Of a stretch of 64,000 bases of DNA, positions 55,521-63,822 are shown in pieces. Source of the DNA: Bacteroidaceae bacterium (GTDB lineage Bacteria; Bacteroidota; Bacteroidia; Bacteroidales; Bacteroidaceae); assembly GCA_017503235.1 (NCBI GenBank), contig JAFVTL010000045.1, forward strand, positions 1 to 64,000, read 5' to 3'. Numbering within the stretch: position 1 is the stretch's first letter; each line of letters opens with the position of its first letter. The notes beneath the pieces were generated by a model, which did not search any database, had not been told where the DNA came from, and saw only the letters and a program-made list of their open reading frames with translations. Both the position numbers and the translations under genes were made by a program.

Positions 55521-57722
55521 CTATTGCAAAGCAACTTTTTCTCTCGTCGGGTTTTGGTGCCATTTCAAGTTGCTGCCACTGTCTTGCGACCATCCTTCAA
55601 ACTGGATGTATGCATCCTTGATGTCGATACCTTCCTTTGCCCAGAACCAAGGTGCCGGCATACAGATTGCTTGAGGTACGGCTCCTTTTTCTCTGCTGGG
55701 TTGTAAGATAAATTCACTGGCTTGGTCTTTTACCTTAATTTTCAGCTTGTTCCAGTTTTCTGTTATGGAGAAATTAGCATCTACGCTGATTTCTTTTTCT
55801 GTACCTTTATTTCCTCTGTGGTCCACATTGATAGGAGTGTTGGTATTGCTACCACCCAATAGATTGTGTATTTCGCCTAATTCGGTATTGTCATAGTATA
55901 AAGTGGCAGGCAATGTACCACCGGCAGCCAATGGAGTGATGATTAGTTTGTTTTCCGATTTTCGATGTACCAGCCCAACGACGGCATCGTTAAAGTCATA
56001 GTCACCGGTCGATCCTAAGTCCTCAAATGCCACTACCCATTGAATATCTCTATCCACAATATCGGCAAATTCAGCTGGGATGTTACCATGCCCTACACAG
56101 TCCGCTTTTGAAATATCCGTGTCATCGTAGAATCCATCCGGGATAATTAAGAACGGCGCACTGCCTATTTTACCCCATCCAGGAGTAATTCCACTGTCTT
56201 TTACAGTTTGATTAATAATCGTCTCTCTATCAGCTAATTTACTGCTAAGAGAGTCTGCTTCCACATATATAGGGCCAGTAATAGTTGTACCACCATTATG
56301 AAGATATTCAATAATATTTGCTGAAATTAAAGCTCTGTCTTCATTTGCATTTCCTACAAATTTCCATGTTGCATTTTGTGCGGCAAAGTGCTCTGTGCGA
56401 AGGATAGAACTGGCTCTTAAAGAAAGGTCATTGATTATAACTGTATCACTTTCTACAGCAGAGTTTGCGCCAATGTTCAAATATTTGATGTTTACTTTGT
56501 CTGTTACATCAAGGAAACATGCATTGTTTATAGTACCATGTTGTCCGGCAAGTTCGAATCTGTTATTTTGATTATTTGATTGTCCGTTACCTTCAATTGT
56601 TTTTGCTTTTATTCTACCATAATTAGTTAATGTACCGCCAATTTCTGAAACAAAATCCATTGTGTTGGTAATTTCTATAATACCTGATTCCATATTATAT
56701 ATGTCACCTACATTTAATGCAATATAATTTGCATTGATTCTACCTTCATTATAAATGACGGTTTGGCTTAGTGAACCTGCTTGTTGATTTTGGTTATCAT
56801 TCAAATAAATAGCAGCTTTCTCTCTAAGTCCTTGTCCTTGCAAAGCTGTTAATGTAGCATTTTGCATAACATAGATTTTAGAATTATTCTGCATTTCTAT
56901 TCCTTTGTCGTTTTCACAATTTATGGTGAGGCTACTTCCCGGTGTAATGATGAATTCAAAATCTTTCAGCTGATATTCGTTTGTTGTAACATTTAAAATA
57001 AAATTCCCATCGAATATTATTTTGTAGATGTCATTGTTATCCCATTTTGCGAATAAAACATTAGTGATAGTAATAGTTTCATTACTTTGAAAGATAGCTG
57101 TCTTGCTATCATTAGTAATGTCATTCTTTATTTCATATCGATTTTGGTTATTCTTTACCTTATCTGTAAGGTTAATAGCGTTATTTTTCAATTCATCGAT
57201 ATTATATGGAAAAGAATATGTTGGGAACTCCAATGTTTCGACAATAAGTCTACTACCACTATCCTCATTGCTTGGGTGATAGATTCCGAATTCCACATTG
57301 ATTTTCTGGTTTTCGATGTCGCTAACCTTCAGCAGTCTTCTCCCGTGGCTGTCTGTGCGGGTGATGTAGTATTGTTCTAGGCTTGCTGGAGCATCAAACT
57401 TCAGTTGGGTGCAAGCAAAGCCATTGGCATCCGTCTTTACGGTAGCCTTGGCCAGCAGTTGCGCTTCCGTTCCCCAGATGGGGTCGTTGTCGTATATTTT
57501 GAATGTATATTCAGTCAGCGCATCCTCTTTGATGGCCAGTTTCGCTTCCGCTTGAATGGCGATGTTCCAAGTGTGGTTTGGGTCCACTTTTCCGAAGGTC
57601 TTTATCCAGTTTGCTTCGTAGTTCTCCTTCTTCATATCTTCCAGCGAGTCTGCACATCCTGTCCATCCCGCTCCGCATGCCAGTGTCAGACATGCCATCC
57701 ATACCTTGTATATCCTTTTCAT
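55521..57722 (-). CDS. LruC/DUF4842 domain lipoprotein, paralogue 2
   Basis: 733 residues with lipobox WTGC. The N-terminal block (NYEANWIKTFGKVDPNHTWN and EDALTEYTFKIYDNDPIWGT) and the C-terminal LruC domain (GSTGDYDFNDAVVGLVHRKS; PQAICMPAPWFWAKEGIDIK) are close to paralogue 1. The central part (about 170-500) is diverged, AT-rich and Asn/Ile-rich (NNDIYKIIFDGNFILNVTTN). The two genes therefore arose by duplication followed by change in the core. It has its own TACTTTTG promoter element and terminator. Confidence 0.82.
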   Translation of the reverse strand: MKRIYKVWMACLTLACGAGWTGCADSLEDMKKENYEANWIKTFGKVDPNHTWNIAIQAEAKLAIKEDALTEYTFKIYDNDPIWGTEAQLLAKATVKTDANGFACTQLKFDAPASLEQYYITRTDSHGRRLLKVSDIENQKINVEFGIYHPSNEDSGSRLIVETLEFPTYSFPYNIDELKNNAINLTDKVKNNQNRYEIKNDITNDSKTAIFQSNETITITNVLFAKWDNNDIYKIIFDGNFILNVTTNEYQLKDFEFIITPGSSLTINCENDKGIEMQNNSKIYVMQNATLTALQGQGLREKAAIYLNDNQNQQAGSLSQTVIYNEGRINANYIALNVGDIYNMESGIIEITNTMDFVSEIGGTLTNYGRIKAKTIEGNGQSNNQNNRFELAGQHGTINNACFLDVTDKVNIKYLNIGANSAVESDTVIINDLSLRASSILRTEHFAAQNATWKFVGNANEDRALISANIIEYLHNGGTTITGPIYVEADSLSSKLADRETIINQTVKDSGITPGWGKIGSAPFLIIPDGFYDDTDISKADCVGHGNIPAEFADIVDRDIQWVVAFEDLGSTGDYDFNDAVVGLVHRKSENKLIITPLAAGGTLPATLYYDNTELGEIHNLLGGSNTNTPINVDHRGNKGTEKEISVDANFSITENWNKLKIKVKDQASEFILQPSREKGAVPQAICMPAPWFWAKEGIDIKDAYIQFEGWSQDSGSNLKWHQNPTREKVALQ

Positions 57723-57742
57723 ACCTATTTTATATATATCCG

Positions 57743-57750
57743 CAAAAGTA
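57743..57750 (-). promoter_or_regulatory. Candidate -7 element (TACTTTTG) of the second LruC gene
   Basis: Matches TAnnTTTG on the minus strand, 20 nt before the ATG at 57722. It shows that this gene need not depend on the glycosyltransferase operon upstream. Confidence 0.45.
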
Positions 57751-57819
57751 GCAAAATAATTTCAATTTATTCCAATTATTTGATAAATTTCTTGTGTTAT
57801 GCTTACAAATCGTTTCATT

Positions 57820-58296
57820 TTAGCAGTTGTTACCACACCATTCCCTTAATTTACTCTCTATCAGTCCCTTTGCACATCCTTTCTGCAAAGGTTGAAACAC
57901 ATGCCTTTGCGCCAAGCGTATTTTCTCCGCCAGTAGCTTCTCATCAAATACCCCCACCACACATCCCATGCTATCCAGTTTCTTTACCAGTTGGAATTGG
58001 TCATGAATATGTTCCGTATGGTTATGTCGAGGCATCACCACGATTCTTTTCCCCATCTCCATTGCCTCGTTGATGGTTCCCCATCCCCCTTGCAGAATCA
58101 CCATGCTGGCCTCCTCCATATACCTTTTCATCTCCTCCTTCGTACAGAATCCGAAAGCCTTGGCATGACGATAAGGGTAGGAGGTATGCCCTGTTTGCAC
58201 AATCACCTCCTCTTCACATTTCCCTGCCCATTCGTCTATAGCCTTTGCCATCCGTTCGAACGGCATATCCATCGTACCTAAACTTGCAAAAATCAT
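57820..58296 (-). CDS. Alg13-like glycosyltransferase subunit (PssE type)
   Basis: 158 residues from ATG 58296, which overlaps the upstream stop by ATGA. It is the C-terminal half of a GT28/GT-B enzyme: MIFASLGTMDMPFERMAKAI, VIVQTGHTSYPYRHAKAFGF, VILQGGWGTINEAMEMGKRI and VMPRHNHTEHIHDQFQLVKK hold the nucleotide-sugar site. Such proteins work only with an Alg14-like partner that anchors them at the membrane; that gene is directly upstream. It is the last gene of the operon. Confidence 0.87.
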   Translation of the reverse strand: MIFASLGTMDMPFERMAKAIDEWAGKCEEEVIVQTGHTSYPYRHAKAFGFCTKEEMKRYMEEASMVILQGGWGTINEAMEMGKRIVVMPRHNHTEHIHDQFQLVKKLDSMGCVVGVFDEKLLAEKIRLAQRHVFQPLQKGCAKGLIESKLREWCGNNC

Positions 58297-58757
58297 AATA
58301 CCCCTACATAAGTTGCGTTCGGAAATACCTGCTTCAGCTCCTCCCATTGTATCAGGAACAAGTCCGCATACTTCTCTATCCATCGGGGCGTGCGCGATGG
58401 TTCCGTCACGTCAGCTGCCGAGTTGATGAAAATAATCTTTGTTCCTAACAGTTTCTTGGCGAAGAACACTGTTGGTACCGTCACTCCGGCCCCTGTGGTG
58501 ATGATTACCTTCGGCCGTTTCACCCATACCCAGAACAACGCCTGTATGCTGTTGATGAGAAGAGTCATTTTCCGATGCGGCTGGAAGTTCGTCAGAAACA
58601 CATGCTCCTTGTCTTTCAAGAACTCCTGAGTAGCGGTTGTTTTCAACGTCAGCCAGTAACAGTCCCACCGTTCGGGAATAGTCCCTATGGCCAGTTGCAG
58701 CTCCCTCAGGTGCCCCCCTGCCGAGCATGCCAGACAGATTTTAGGACGCTTTCTCAT
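58293..58757 (-). CDS. Alg14-like glycosyltransferase subunit (PssD type)
   Basis: 154 residues from ATG 58757; the start overlaps the HepT stop by ATGA. PKICLACSAGGHLRELQLAI and VIITTGAGVTVPTVFFAKKL, then LGTKIIFINSAADVTEPSRT, match the Alg14/PssD family, which binds the lipid-linked acceptor and recruits the Alg13-like catalytic partner. A hydrophobic segment near 70-90 (LLINSIQALFWVWV) may associate with the membrane. Together with the next gene it should add a sugar to an undecaprenyl-linked glycan. Confidence 0.87.
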   Translation of the reverse strand: MRKRPKICLACSAGGHLRELQLAIGTIPERWDCYWLTLKTTATQEFLKDKEHVFLTNFQPHRKMTLLINSIQALFWVWVKRPKVIITTGAGVTVPTVFFAKKLLGTKIIFINSAADVTEPSRTPRWIEKYADLFLIQWEELKQVFPNATYVGVL

Positions 58758-59095
58758 CCTTTGTTTAAAAGAATGGTGACTTCCTTTTTCAAAAGAGGTA
58801 GATGATTGACAACCATACTCCATAGAATATCCGGTGAAAGGCTGTCATATCCATGTATGATGTAATTTCTGGCATCTACAATTCTTCTGGCATTGGTTAT
58901 TGCTATTTTATTATCAATCTTTAGGATTCTGTTCATAGCTTCGCCAATGATTTCTATATTCCTTTCTATAGCTCTTCTTAATTTAAGGTCGTTGAAAAAC
59001 TCATCATATATTTTAGGCGAATCCCCAAAATAGCAATCAATTTCTTCTATGGAAAACAATATGTCTTGTAGATGCTTTTTTATGAAATTATCCAT
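58754..59095 (-). CDS. hepT: HepT-like HEPN domain toxin
   Basis: 113 residues, all-helical. The HEPN ribonuclease motif RX4HXY is RNYIIHGY, with Arg76, His81 and Tyr83; the Tyr is the residue AMPylated by the MntA antitoxin in characterised pairs. It follows the MntA gene with an 8-nt overlap, the usual order for this class. Its stop codon overlaps the start of the Alg14-like gene by 4 nt, so the toxin is translated just before a glycan enzyme. RNase activity is inferred from the motif. Confidence 0.9.
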   Translation of the reverse strand: MDNFIKKHLQDILFSIEEIDCYFGDSPKIYDEFFNDLKLRRAIERNIEIIGEAMNRILKIDNKIAITNARRIVDARNYIIHGYDSLSPDILWSMVVNHLPLLKKEVTILLNKG

Positions 59096-59387
59096 ATATC
59101 AGTAGTTTTGACAAGTCAATATTTTCTTTCAAATAAGGATTCTTTATGTTTTGCTCTTCCAATAAGTCAACGTCTCTTTTAAATAAATCCTGTAGTGAAT
59201 CCTTGAAGTCAAAGAAGTTGCAGAAATAGTCGTTAACTTCATCTTTCTTGAAGTCCACCATAAAATCCACATCGCTTCCTTCATTGAATCGGTTGGTCAG
59301 TATAGAACCGAAAACATACAATTTGTTGACCTTATGTATTTTGCATAGTTCAACGATTCTCTGCATATTGTTCCCTAATAGTTCCAT
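59088..59387 (-). CDS. mntA: MntA-like minimal nucleotidyltransferase antitoxin
   Basis: 99 residues. The GSX10DXD catalytic motif is GSILTNRFNEGSDVD, with Gly27-Ser28 and Asp39/Asp41, typical for MNT proteins that AMPylate HepT. A later Asp in VDLLEEQ could be the third catalytic carboxylate. A TATATTTG element with a CGTTA/TAACG dyad around it lies 25-32 nt before the start, which suggests the pair has its own, possibly autoregulated, promoter inside the operon. Confidence 0.9.
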   Translation of the reverse strand: MELLGNNMQRIVELCKIHKVNKLYVFGSILTNRFNEGSDVDFMVDFKKDEVNDYFCNFFDFKDSLQDLFKRDVDLLEEQNIKNPYLKENIDLSKLLIYG

Positions 59388-59406
59388 TTTATTTTTCTTT
59401 TGATAA

Positions 59407-59422
59407 CGTTACAAATATAACG
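59407..59422 (-). promoter_or_regulatory. Candidate promoter and operator of mntA-hepT
   Basis: TATATTTG (59412-59419, minus strand) fits the -7 element. It lies between CGTTA (59407-59411) and TAACG (59418-59422), an inverted repeat that could block or tune the promoter. Confidence 0.5.
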
Positions 59423-59468
59423 TATGTTTTTCTTTTATTTTTCTTTTGTCCTTAAAAATCTATCTTTC

Positions 59469-60026
59469 TTACGCTTTCAAATCCCGTTTCTTGATAAACT
59501 TGGCCGGATTACCACCCACTACTGTCCATGGCTCCACATCCTTGAACACTGCTGCCCGTGCACCCACTACGGCACCTTGTTTCACCGTCACCCCTGGCCC
59601 GATAAACGCCTCACTGGCTATCCATGCCTGATCTTCTATCACAATCGGTTTGCTGTACAGGTGGTGTAATGGGTCGCTTATATCATGCGTAGCCGTACAC
59701 AGATAAGCCCCTTGCGACACGGTAGTATGCGCACCTACTTTCACCAAGGCTGCATTGTAGCAGTTCACTTCCGGCCCCAAACATGCATATTCCTCCATCA
59801 CTAAATTAGCCGGATAGAACACCTTGGCCGATGAATAGACACTGGCCGTTCGATGAATCCTTGCTCCGAACATCCGTAGCAACAACCGTTTCCATCCGCT
59901 ACCTATATTTCGTGGCAACGGACGGGCAAACAAAGTCCATACCACCGCCCACAAAGCCCTTGTCAGTTGATGTTTCCGACTATAGTTGTTCCGATATTTC
60001 GACAGGTCAATTCTCTTTTCTTCCAT
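59469..60026 (-). CDS. WcaF-like hexapeptide acetyltransferase
   Basis: 185 residues. A left-handed beta helix of hexapeptide repeats covers about 65-170 (FGARIHRTASVYSSAKVFYP, VGAHTTVSQGAYLC, IGPGVTVKQGAVVGARAAVF). THDISDP contains the His of the active site type. The layout is that of colanic-acid WcaF-like O-acetyltransferases, using acetyl-CoA to modify exopolysaccharide sugars. It overlaps the upstream glycosyltransferase by 20 nt and is followed by an 81-bp gap before mntA. Confidence 0.87.
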   Translation of the reverse strand: MEEKRIDLSKYRNNYSRKHQLTRALWAVVWTLFARPLPRNIGSGWKRLLLRMFGARIHRTASVYSSAKVFYPANLVMEEYACLGPEVNCYNAALVKVGAHTTVSQGAYLCTATHDISDPLHHLYSKPIVIEDQAWIASEAFIGPGVTVKQGAVVGARAAVFKDVEPWTVVGGNPAKFIKKRDLKA

Positions 60027-61197
60027 GTTGCAGTTTCATAAAAAGTAAGCTCCACAAGTTGATGTTGTCCTCTATGGTGAACTTCTTCGAGTCCACAATG
60101 GCCTGTCTGGCCATTCTCTCCCTCACCTTTGCGTTCCCCATCAGCAGCTTCAGGTACTTCACCGTCTCCTTCTTCGAGTACGGCTTATGCGTAATGAATC
60201 CCGACATACGGTTGTTCACAATGTCGTAGATGGCCGGATAGCTGCCATACACAATCGGCACCACTCCATAGCTCATTCCCTCCGTCACTACCATGCCAAA
60301 TCCCTCCATGTCCGAGGTCAGCATCAGTATCGCCGCTTCCTGATAGTATTTCACCGGCTCCTCCTTGGTGAAAGGGCAGAACCTCACCCGTTCCATTCCC
60401 TGCTTCTCCACATACGCCTGCAGGATTGGCTTGTGCGGTCCGTCGCCCACCAGTACCAGTTCCCATTCCGGAAACTCTCTGTATACCTCCTCCCAGGCCT
60501 CCACAATGCGGTTCACCCGTTTGTTCTCCACGTCCATTCTCCCTACGTATAGCACCTGCCTCTTCTTCGTCGGCACATAGTCCGTTTCATAGTCCGTCTC
60601 TATGCAGATGGAGTTCGGAATCGCCATCAGCTTGCTGGTGTCGTGTACACGTGCATATACGCAGAAGATATCCTTGAACAACTCTGACAGCAACACATAC
60701 TGGTCACTCTTTCGATACGTATATCGGATGCTCCATTTGATGACCTCGTTCATCGCCTTCAGCTTCATCCGGTGATACCATCGCCCCCATGCCGTCTGTG
60801 CCGCCTTCAGCTCATCCTCCGCTATCAGTACCTTCTTGCTTCGGTTCGGTATCCCGTGCAGCACCGATATCAATTTGCAATCCGTTCCTTTCCGTATCTG
60901 GTTGCACAGCTTCGTCATGTAGTAGGGCAGACAGTGCTGGTTGATGATGAAGTCTATCTTCCTTTCCCTTATCAGTTTCCTCAGCACCGTTATGTTCTTT
61001 GCCGACCGTGCCGGTGTGCTCAGCGCATGAAACTCCACCTCCGGGTGCAGTTCATCCAGCAGCTCCGGACACAGTTGTTCAAACGAAGCAATGTGTACCT
61101 CGCTCTGCGCCTTGGCAAAGGTGTTGGCCAGAAAGGTCGTCACCTTCTCCGCCCCTCCATAGTTGGGATAAGTGCTGATGATAAATAAGATGTTCAT
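60007..61197 (-). CDS. Glycosyltransferase family 4 (second)
   Basis: 396 residues from ATG 61197, chosen for the GT-B start MNILFIISTYPNYGGAEKVT and the 4-nt ATGA overlap with the upstream gene. The C-terminal half has VLYVGRMDVENKRVNRIVEA, LVLVGDGPHKPILQAYVEKQ and EAAILMLTSDMEGFGMVVTE, giving the sugar-nucleotide site and the catalytic E(x)7E region. It transfers a sugar with retention of configuration. Donor and acceptor are unknown. Confidence 0.92.
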   Translation of the reverse strand: MNILFIISTYPNYGGAEKVTTFLANTFAKAQSEVHIASFEQLCPELLDELHPEVEFHALSTPARSAKNITVLRKLIRERKIDFIINQHCLPYYMTKLCNQIRKGTDCKLISVLHGIPNRSKKVLIAEDELKAAQTAWGRWYHRMKLKAMNEVIKWSIRYTYRKSDQYVLLSELFKDIFCVYARVHDTSKLMAIPNSICIETDYETDYVPTKKRQVLYVGRMDVENKRVNRIVEAWEEVYREFPEWELVLVGDGPHKPILQAYVEKQGMERVRFCPFTKEEPVKYYQEAAILMLTSDMEGFGMVVTEGMSYGVVPIVYGSYPAIYDIVNNRMSGFITHKPYSKKETVKYLKLLMGNAKVRERMARQAIVDSKKFTIEDNINLWSLLFMKLQHGRKEN

Positions 61198-62318
61198 AAC
61201 ACATGGATATATTGCGGCTTGTCTTTGAGGCAGACAATCCATTCATACAATTCTTTCATTTGATGGGCTACCGCTTCGATGGAATACTTCTCTTCCACTA
61301 ACTGTCTTCCATTTTTTCCCATCACTTCCAAAGTTGTTTCAGAAGTATTGATAAAGGCTCTCAGTGCTTTTACAATTTCATCGACACTCAATTCAATCCA
61401 CCATCCACAATTTTGTGTTTCCAGTTCCTGCCAGGGAGTTCCTTGGGTGGTCAGTACCGGTGTACCACTGGCCAATGCTTCCGCTACTACTATCCCGAAG
61501 TTCTCAGAGTATGAAGGAAGTACAAACAAATCCGCTTGTTGGAATCGTTTCCACTTCTCCGCTCCATAAACTCCACCTATCAGTTGAACTTGGTCGGAGA
61601 TATTCAATGCATGAACATTTAGCTTCAAGGCTTGGATATAGGTTTCATCCCCTTCTCCTGCAATCAATACTCGATATCCCTTCAATTCTTCCTTCAATTG
61701 GGCAACTGCTTCCAGTAACAGTTCAATCCCTTTCTTGACATGAATGCGCGACAAAAAGAGGATTTCCCGATTTCGCTTCCACGATTCCTTCATGCGAATT
61801 TTATTTACCTCTATTCCGTTAGGGATAACTGCGATATGTGGATTATATCCCAATTTCAACAGATTCTCTTTTTCGCTTTCTGCCGTTGCATGAAGATAGT
61901 TTGCCCGTTGTACTGCTTTCTTTTGGTATAACCACAGTGCCGGTAGTTTCTTCCACCAATAGTTTCGTTGGATAATCCAAGGCTCCAACATGCCATGAGG
62001 AGTCAACACCACTTTATATTCCAGGTCTTGTGCCCATTTCTGGGCATATGCAGATTGCGGCATCCAACAACAATTGATATGAACAATGTCAGGTTGTAGG
62101 TCGTTCAGAATCTTTCCCCACTCTTTTTTCATTCCCCAAAGGACAGAACGGCCGATATAGTGAACTTGGCTATTCATCATTTCTACGGGTGCATCGCTAC
62201 GATGGGTAACGATATGCAGTTCACATAGCTTTCCCAATTCGGAAGCCAATAATTGCATATAGGTGGTGGTACCACCATCCGTTTGGTCAATGCTGGGAAT
62301 GTAGTGAATGATTTTCAT
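61194..62318 (-). CDS. Glycosyltransferase family 4 (first)
   Basis: 374 residues. MKIIHYIPSIDQTDGGTTTY is the GT-B N-terminus; ILFLSRIHVKKGIELLLEAV, RVLIAGEGDETYIQALKLNV and FQQADLFVLPSYSENFGIVV with AEALASGTPVL form the donor-binding half. It overlaps the upstream gene by 32 nt and the next one by 4 nt, so all three are translationally coupled. Probably adds a hexose to a lipid-linked repeat unit; specificity unknown. Confidence 0.92.
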   Translation of the reverse strand: MKIIHYIPSIDQTDGGTTTYMQLLASELGKLCELHIVTHRSDAPVEMMNSQVHYIGRSVLWGMKKEWGKILNDLQPDIVHINCCWMPQSAYAQKWAQDLEYKVVLTPHGMLEPWIIQRNYWWKKLPALWLYQKKAVQRANYLHATAESEKENLLKLGYNPHIAVIPNGIEVNKIRMKESWKRNREILFLSRIHVKKGIELLLEAVAQLKEELKGYRVLIAGEGDETYIQALKLNVHALNISDQVQLIGGVYGAEKWKRFQQADLFVLPSYSENFGIVVAEALASGTPVLTTQGTPWQELETQNCGWWIELSVDEIVKALRAFINTSETTLEVMGKNGRQLVEEKYSIEAVAHQMKELYEWIVCLKDKPQYIHVL

Positions 62319-63099
62319 TTACAGTTTTCAATATTGGCAATATTTGTTCTCTGTTAAACATATCTAACAGGCCTCCGTTTGTGATATTTATTAACTCAAT
62401 ATTCTTCCTTTGGCAATAGATAGACAGTCTGTTGAGATCATGCAAATGTCTGGAATGCATCAATAAATCAATAACATATTGATCAGATTTTTTTCCTTCT
62501 AATTCCTTGTCGTTGCCATAAAAATGACTATCTGATGACTGAATCATTTCATAAGCAATGCCGGTAGCATCAAATCCTGTAAAATATATGCATTTAAAAC
62601 ATTGTTGGATACCAAATGAGAAACATGCACCAGATACTCCTAAATTATGAAAGGGTAGCTTCCAAGTCAACCAATATATATGTTTGTTGTATGGTTTAAA
62701 CTTTGGATTATTTGCCCATTCTAATGGTAATAGAATTTTGGTTTGTGGACTCATTTTTAAAATTTCATCAATCCACGAAACAGGCCAAACACCTTTAATC
62801 ATTTTAGAATCAACAAACACATGATATTTGGGTGATAGTTCACTATATAATGGATGCTTAAATCCTCTATTAACAAACATCAATGTCTTACCTTTTAGAA
62901 CACTTAAATCTTGAGTCTTTAATGAAGGAGCATTTAATATGATATATAAATTATCATTTATGCCTTCTTTGGGGATTAATCTCATCTTACGTATTGTTCG
63001 TAATCTTGATAAACTAAATATAGTTTTAATGCTTCGACAAAATTCGATAAAAGATAATATAAAATCATCTTTTAATATCATTAAATTCCAAAAATTCAT
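62287..63099 (-). CDS. Putative glycosyltransferase, GT42/DUF115-like
   Basis: 270 residues, AT-rich. YIILNAPSLKTQDLSVLKGK and MFVNRGFKHPLYSELSPKYH resemble the NGPSL...N motif near the N-terminus of GT42 sialyltransferases and DUF115 (Maf-like) proteins that handle nonulosonic acids; FKCIYFTGFDATGIAYEM could be the second Rossmann-like strand. The similarity is short and I rate it as weak. The neighbouring CMP-nonulosonate synthetase gene, 27 nt upstream, fits a role in transferring a sialic-acid-like sugar. The ATG at 63099 is used; one at 63081 is possible. Confidence 0.55.
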   Translation of the reverse strand: MNFWNLMILKDDFILSFIEFCRSIKTIFSLSRLRTIRKMRLIPKEGINDNLYIILNAPSLKTQDLSVLKGKTLMFVNRGFKHPLYSELSPKYHVFVDSKMIKGVWPVSWIDEILKMSPQTKILLPLEWANNPKFKPYNKHIYWLTWKLPFHNLGVSGACFSFGIQQCFKCIYFTGFDATGIAYEMIQSSDSHFYGNDKELEGKKSDQYVIDLLMHSRHLHDLNRLSIYCQRKNIELINITNGGLLDMFNREQILPILKTVNENHSLHSQH

Positions 63100-63126
63100 G
63101 TCCTAATTTAACTAAGTTCAATATAA

Positions 63127-63822
63127 TTACTTTATATTCTTATGTGTTATTTTGTATAATTCCTCAGCGATAACAAAATCTGTTGGCCAATCAATGTCAA
63201 TTGAATGAATTTCATTCATGATATATAAAAACGGTTTTTTACCTATTCTATTCTTTTGATTTATATATACATCTTTATTTGTAATAAACATAGTATGATT
63301 AATAGGATATAGAGCCTCTAAGTCTTGTGTCCTTGGCCAGGGAATGTCTGTTGTATTGTTAATCAAAATACCATCTTTATTAAGGAGGAAATTTTTTAAT
63401 TCTGTAACTCCTACAAGAGAATCATAACCTTCATTTAATTTATTCAAATATAATTTAATCCCTTCATCATATTGCTTTGCATCACATAGTGGTGTAGTTA
63501 CATGTCCCCATATAATATGTTCTGCATCAGTTATGGTTGGTACATAACTAATCAAATCTTGCAAATTAGTAGTACTTAAACATAATTCTTCAGGGCGTGG
63601 AATGATATGTAATCTATTATTTTTAAACTTCTCAGCAATAGCTATACAACATTCATCATTCGATGAAAATATGATTTCATCAATTAGTTTTGTTTCAAGT
63701 AATTGTTTTAACTTATTCTCTACTAACCCTCCTTTAATACCGGCAAACACTTTAGTGTTTTTGTTTTTTACTCTTTCACTACCTTTGCGTGTTGGAAGGA
63801 AAAATACTATTTTTTCAGCCAT
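63127..63822 (-). CDS. CMP-N-acylneuraminate (or related nonulosonate) cytidylyltransferase
   Basis: 231 residues, the usual length for NeuA-type enzymes. The nucleotide-binding N-terminus LPTRKGSERVKNKNTKVF follows the family pattern (R-x-G-S-x-R-x-x-x-K-N). IDEIIFSSNDECCIAIAEKF and IIWGHVTTPLCDAKQYDEGI fit the CTP and sugar sites, and HSIDIDWPTDFVIAEELY with Asp residues binds metal near the C-terminus. It activates a sialic-acid-like sugar with CTP. Whether this is Neu5Ac, Kdn or pseudaminic-type cannot be told. No nonulosonate synthase is in the window; it may lie beyond the right edge. Confidence 0.85.
   Translation of the reverse strand: MAEKIVFFLPTRKGSERVKNKNTKVFAGIKGGLVENKLKQLLETKLIDEIIFSSNDECCIAIAEKFKNNRLHIIPRPEELCLSTTNLQDLISYVPTITDAEHIIWGHVTTPLCDAKQYDEGIKLYLNKLNEGYDSLVGVTELKNFLLNKDGILINNTTDIPWPRTQDLEALYPINHTMFITNKDVYINQKNRIGKKPFLYIMNEIHSIDIDWPTDFVIAEELYKITHKNIK

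Noticed and set aside
59407..59422. Invertible promoter
   Set aside because: The dyad is too short (5-bp arms) for an invertase site, and no recombinase gene is nearby.
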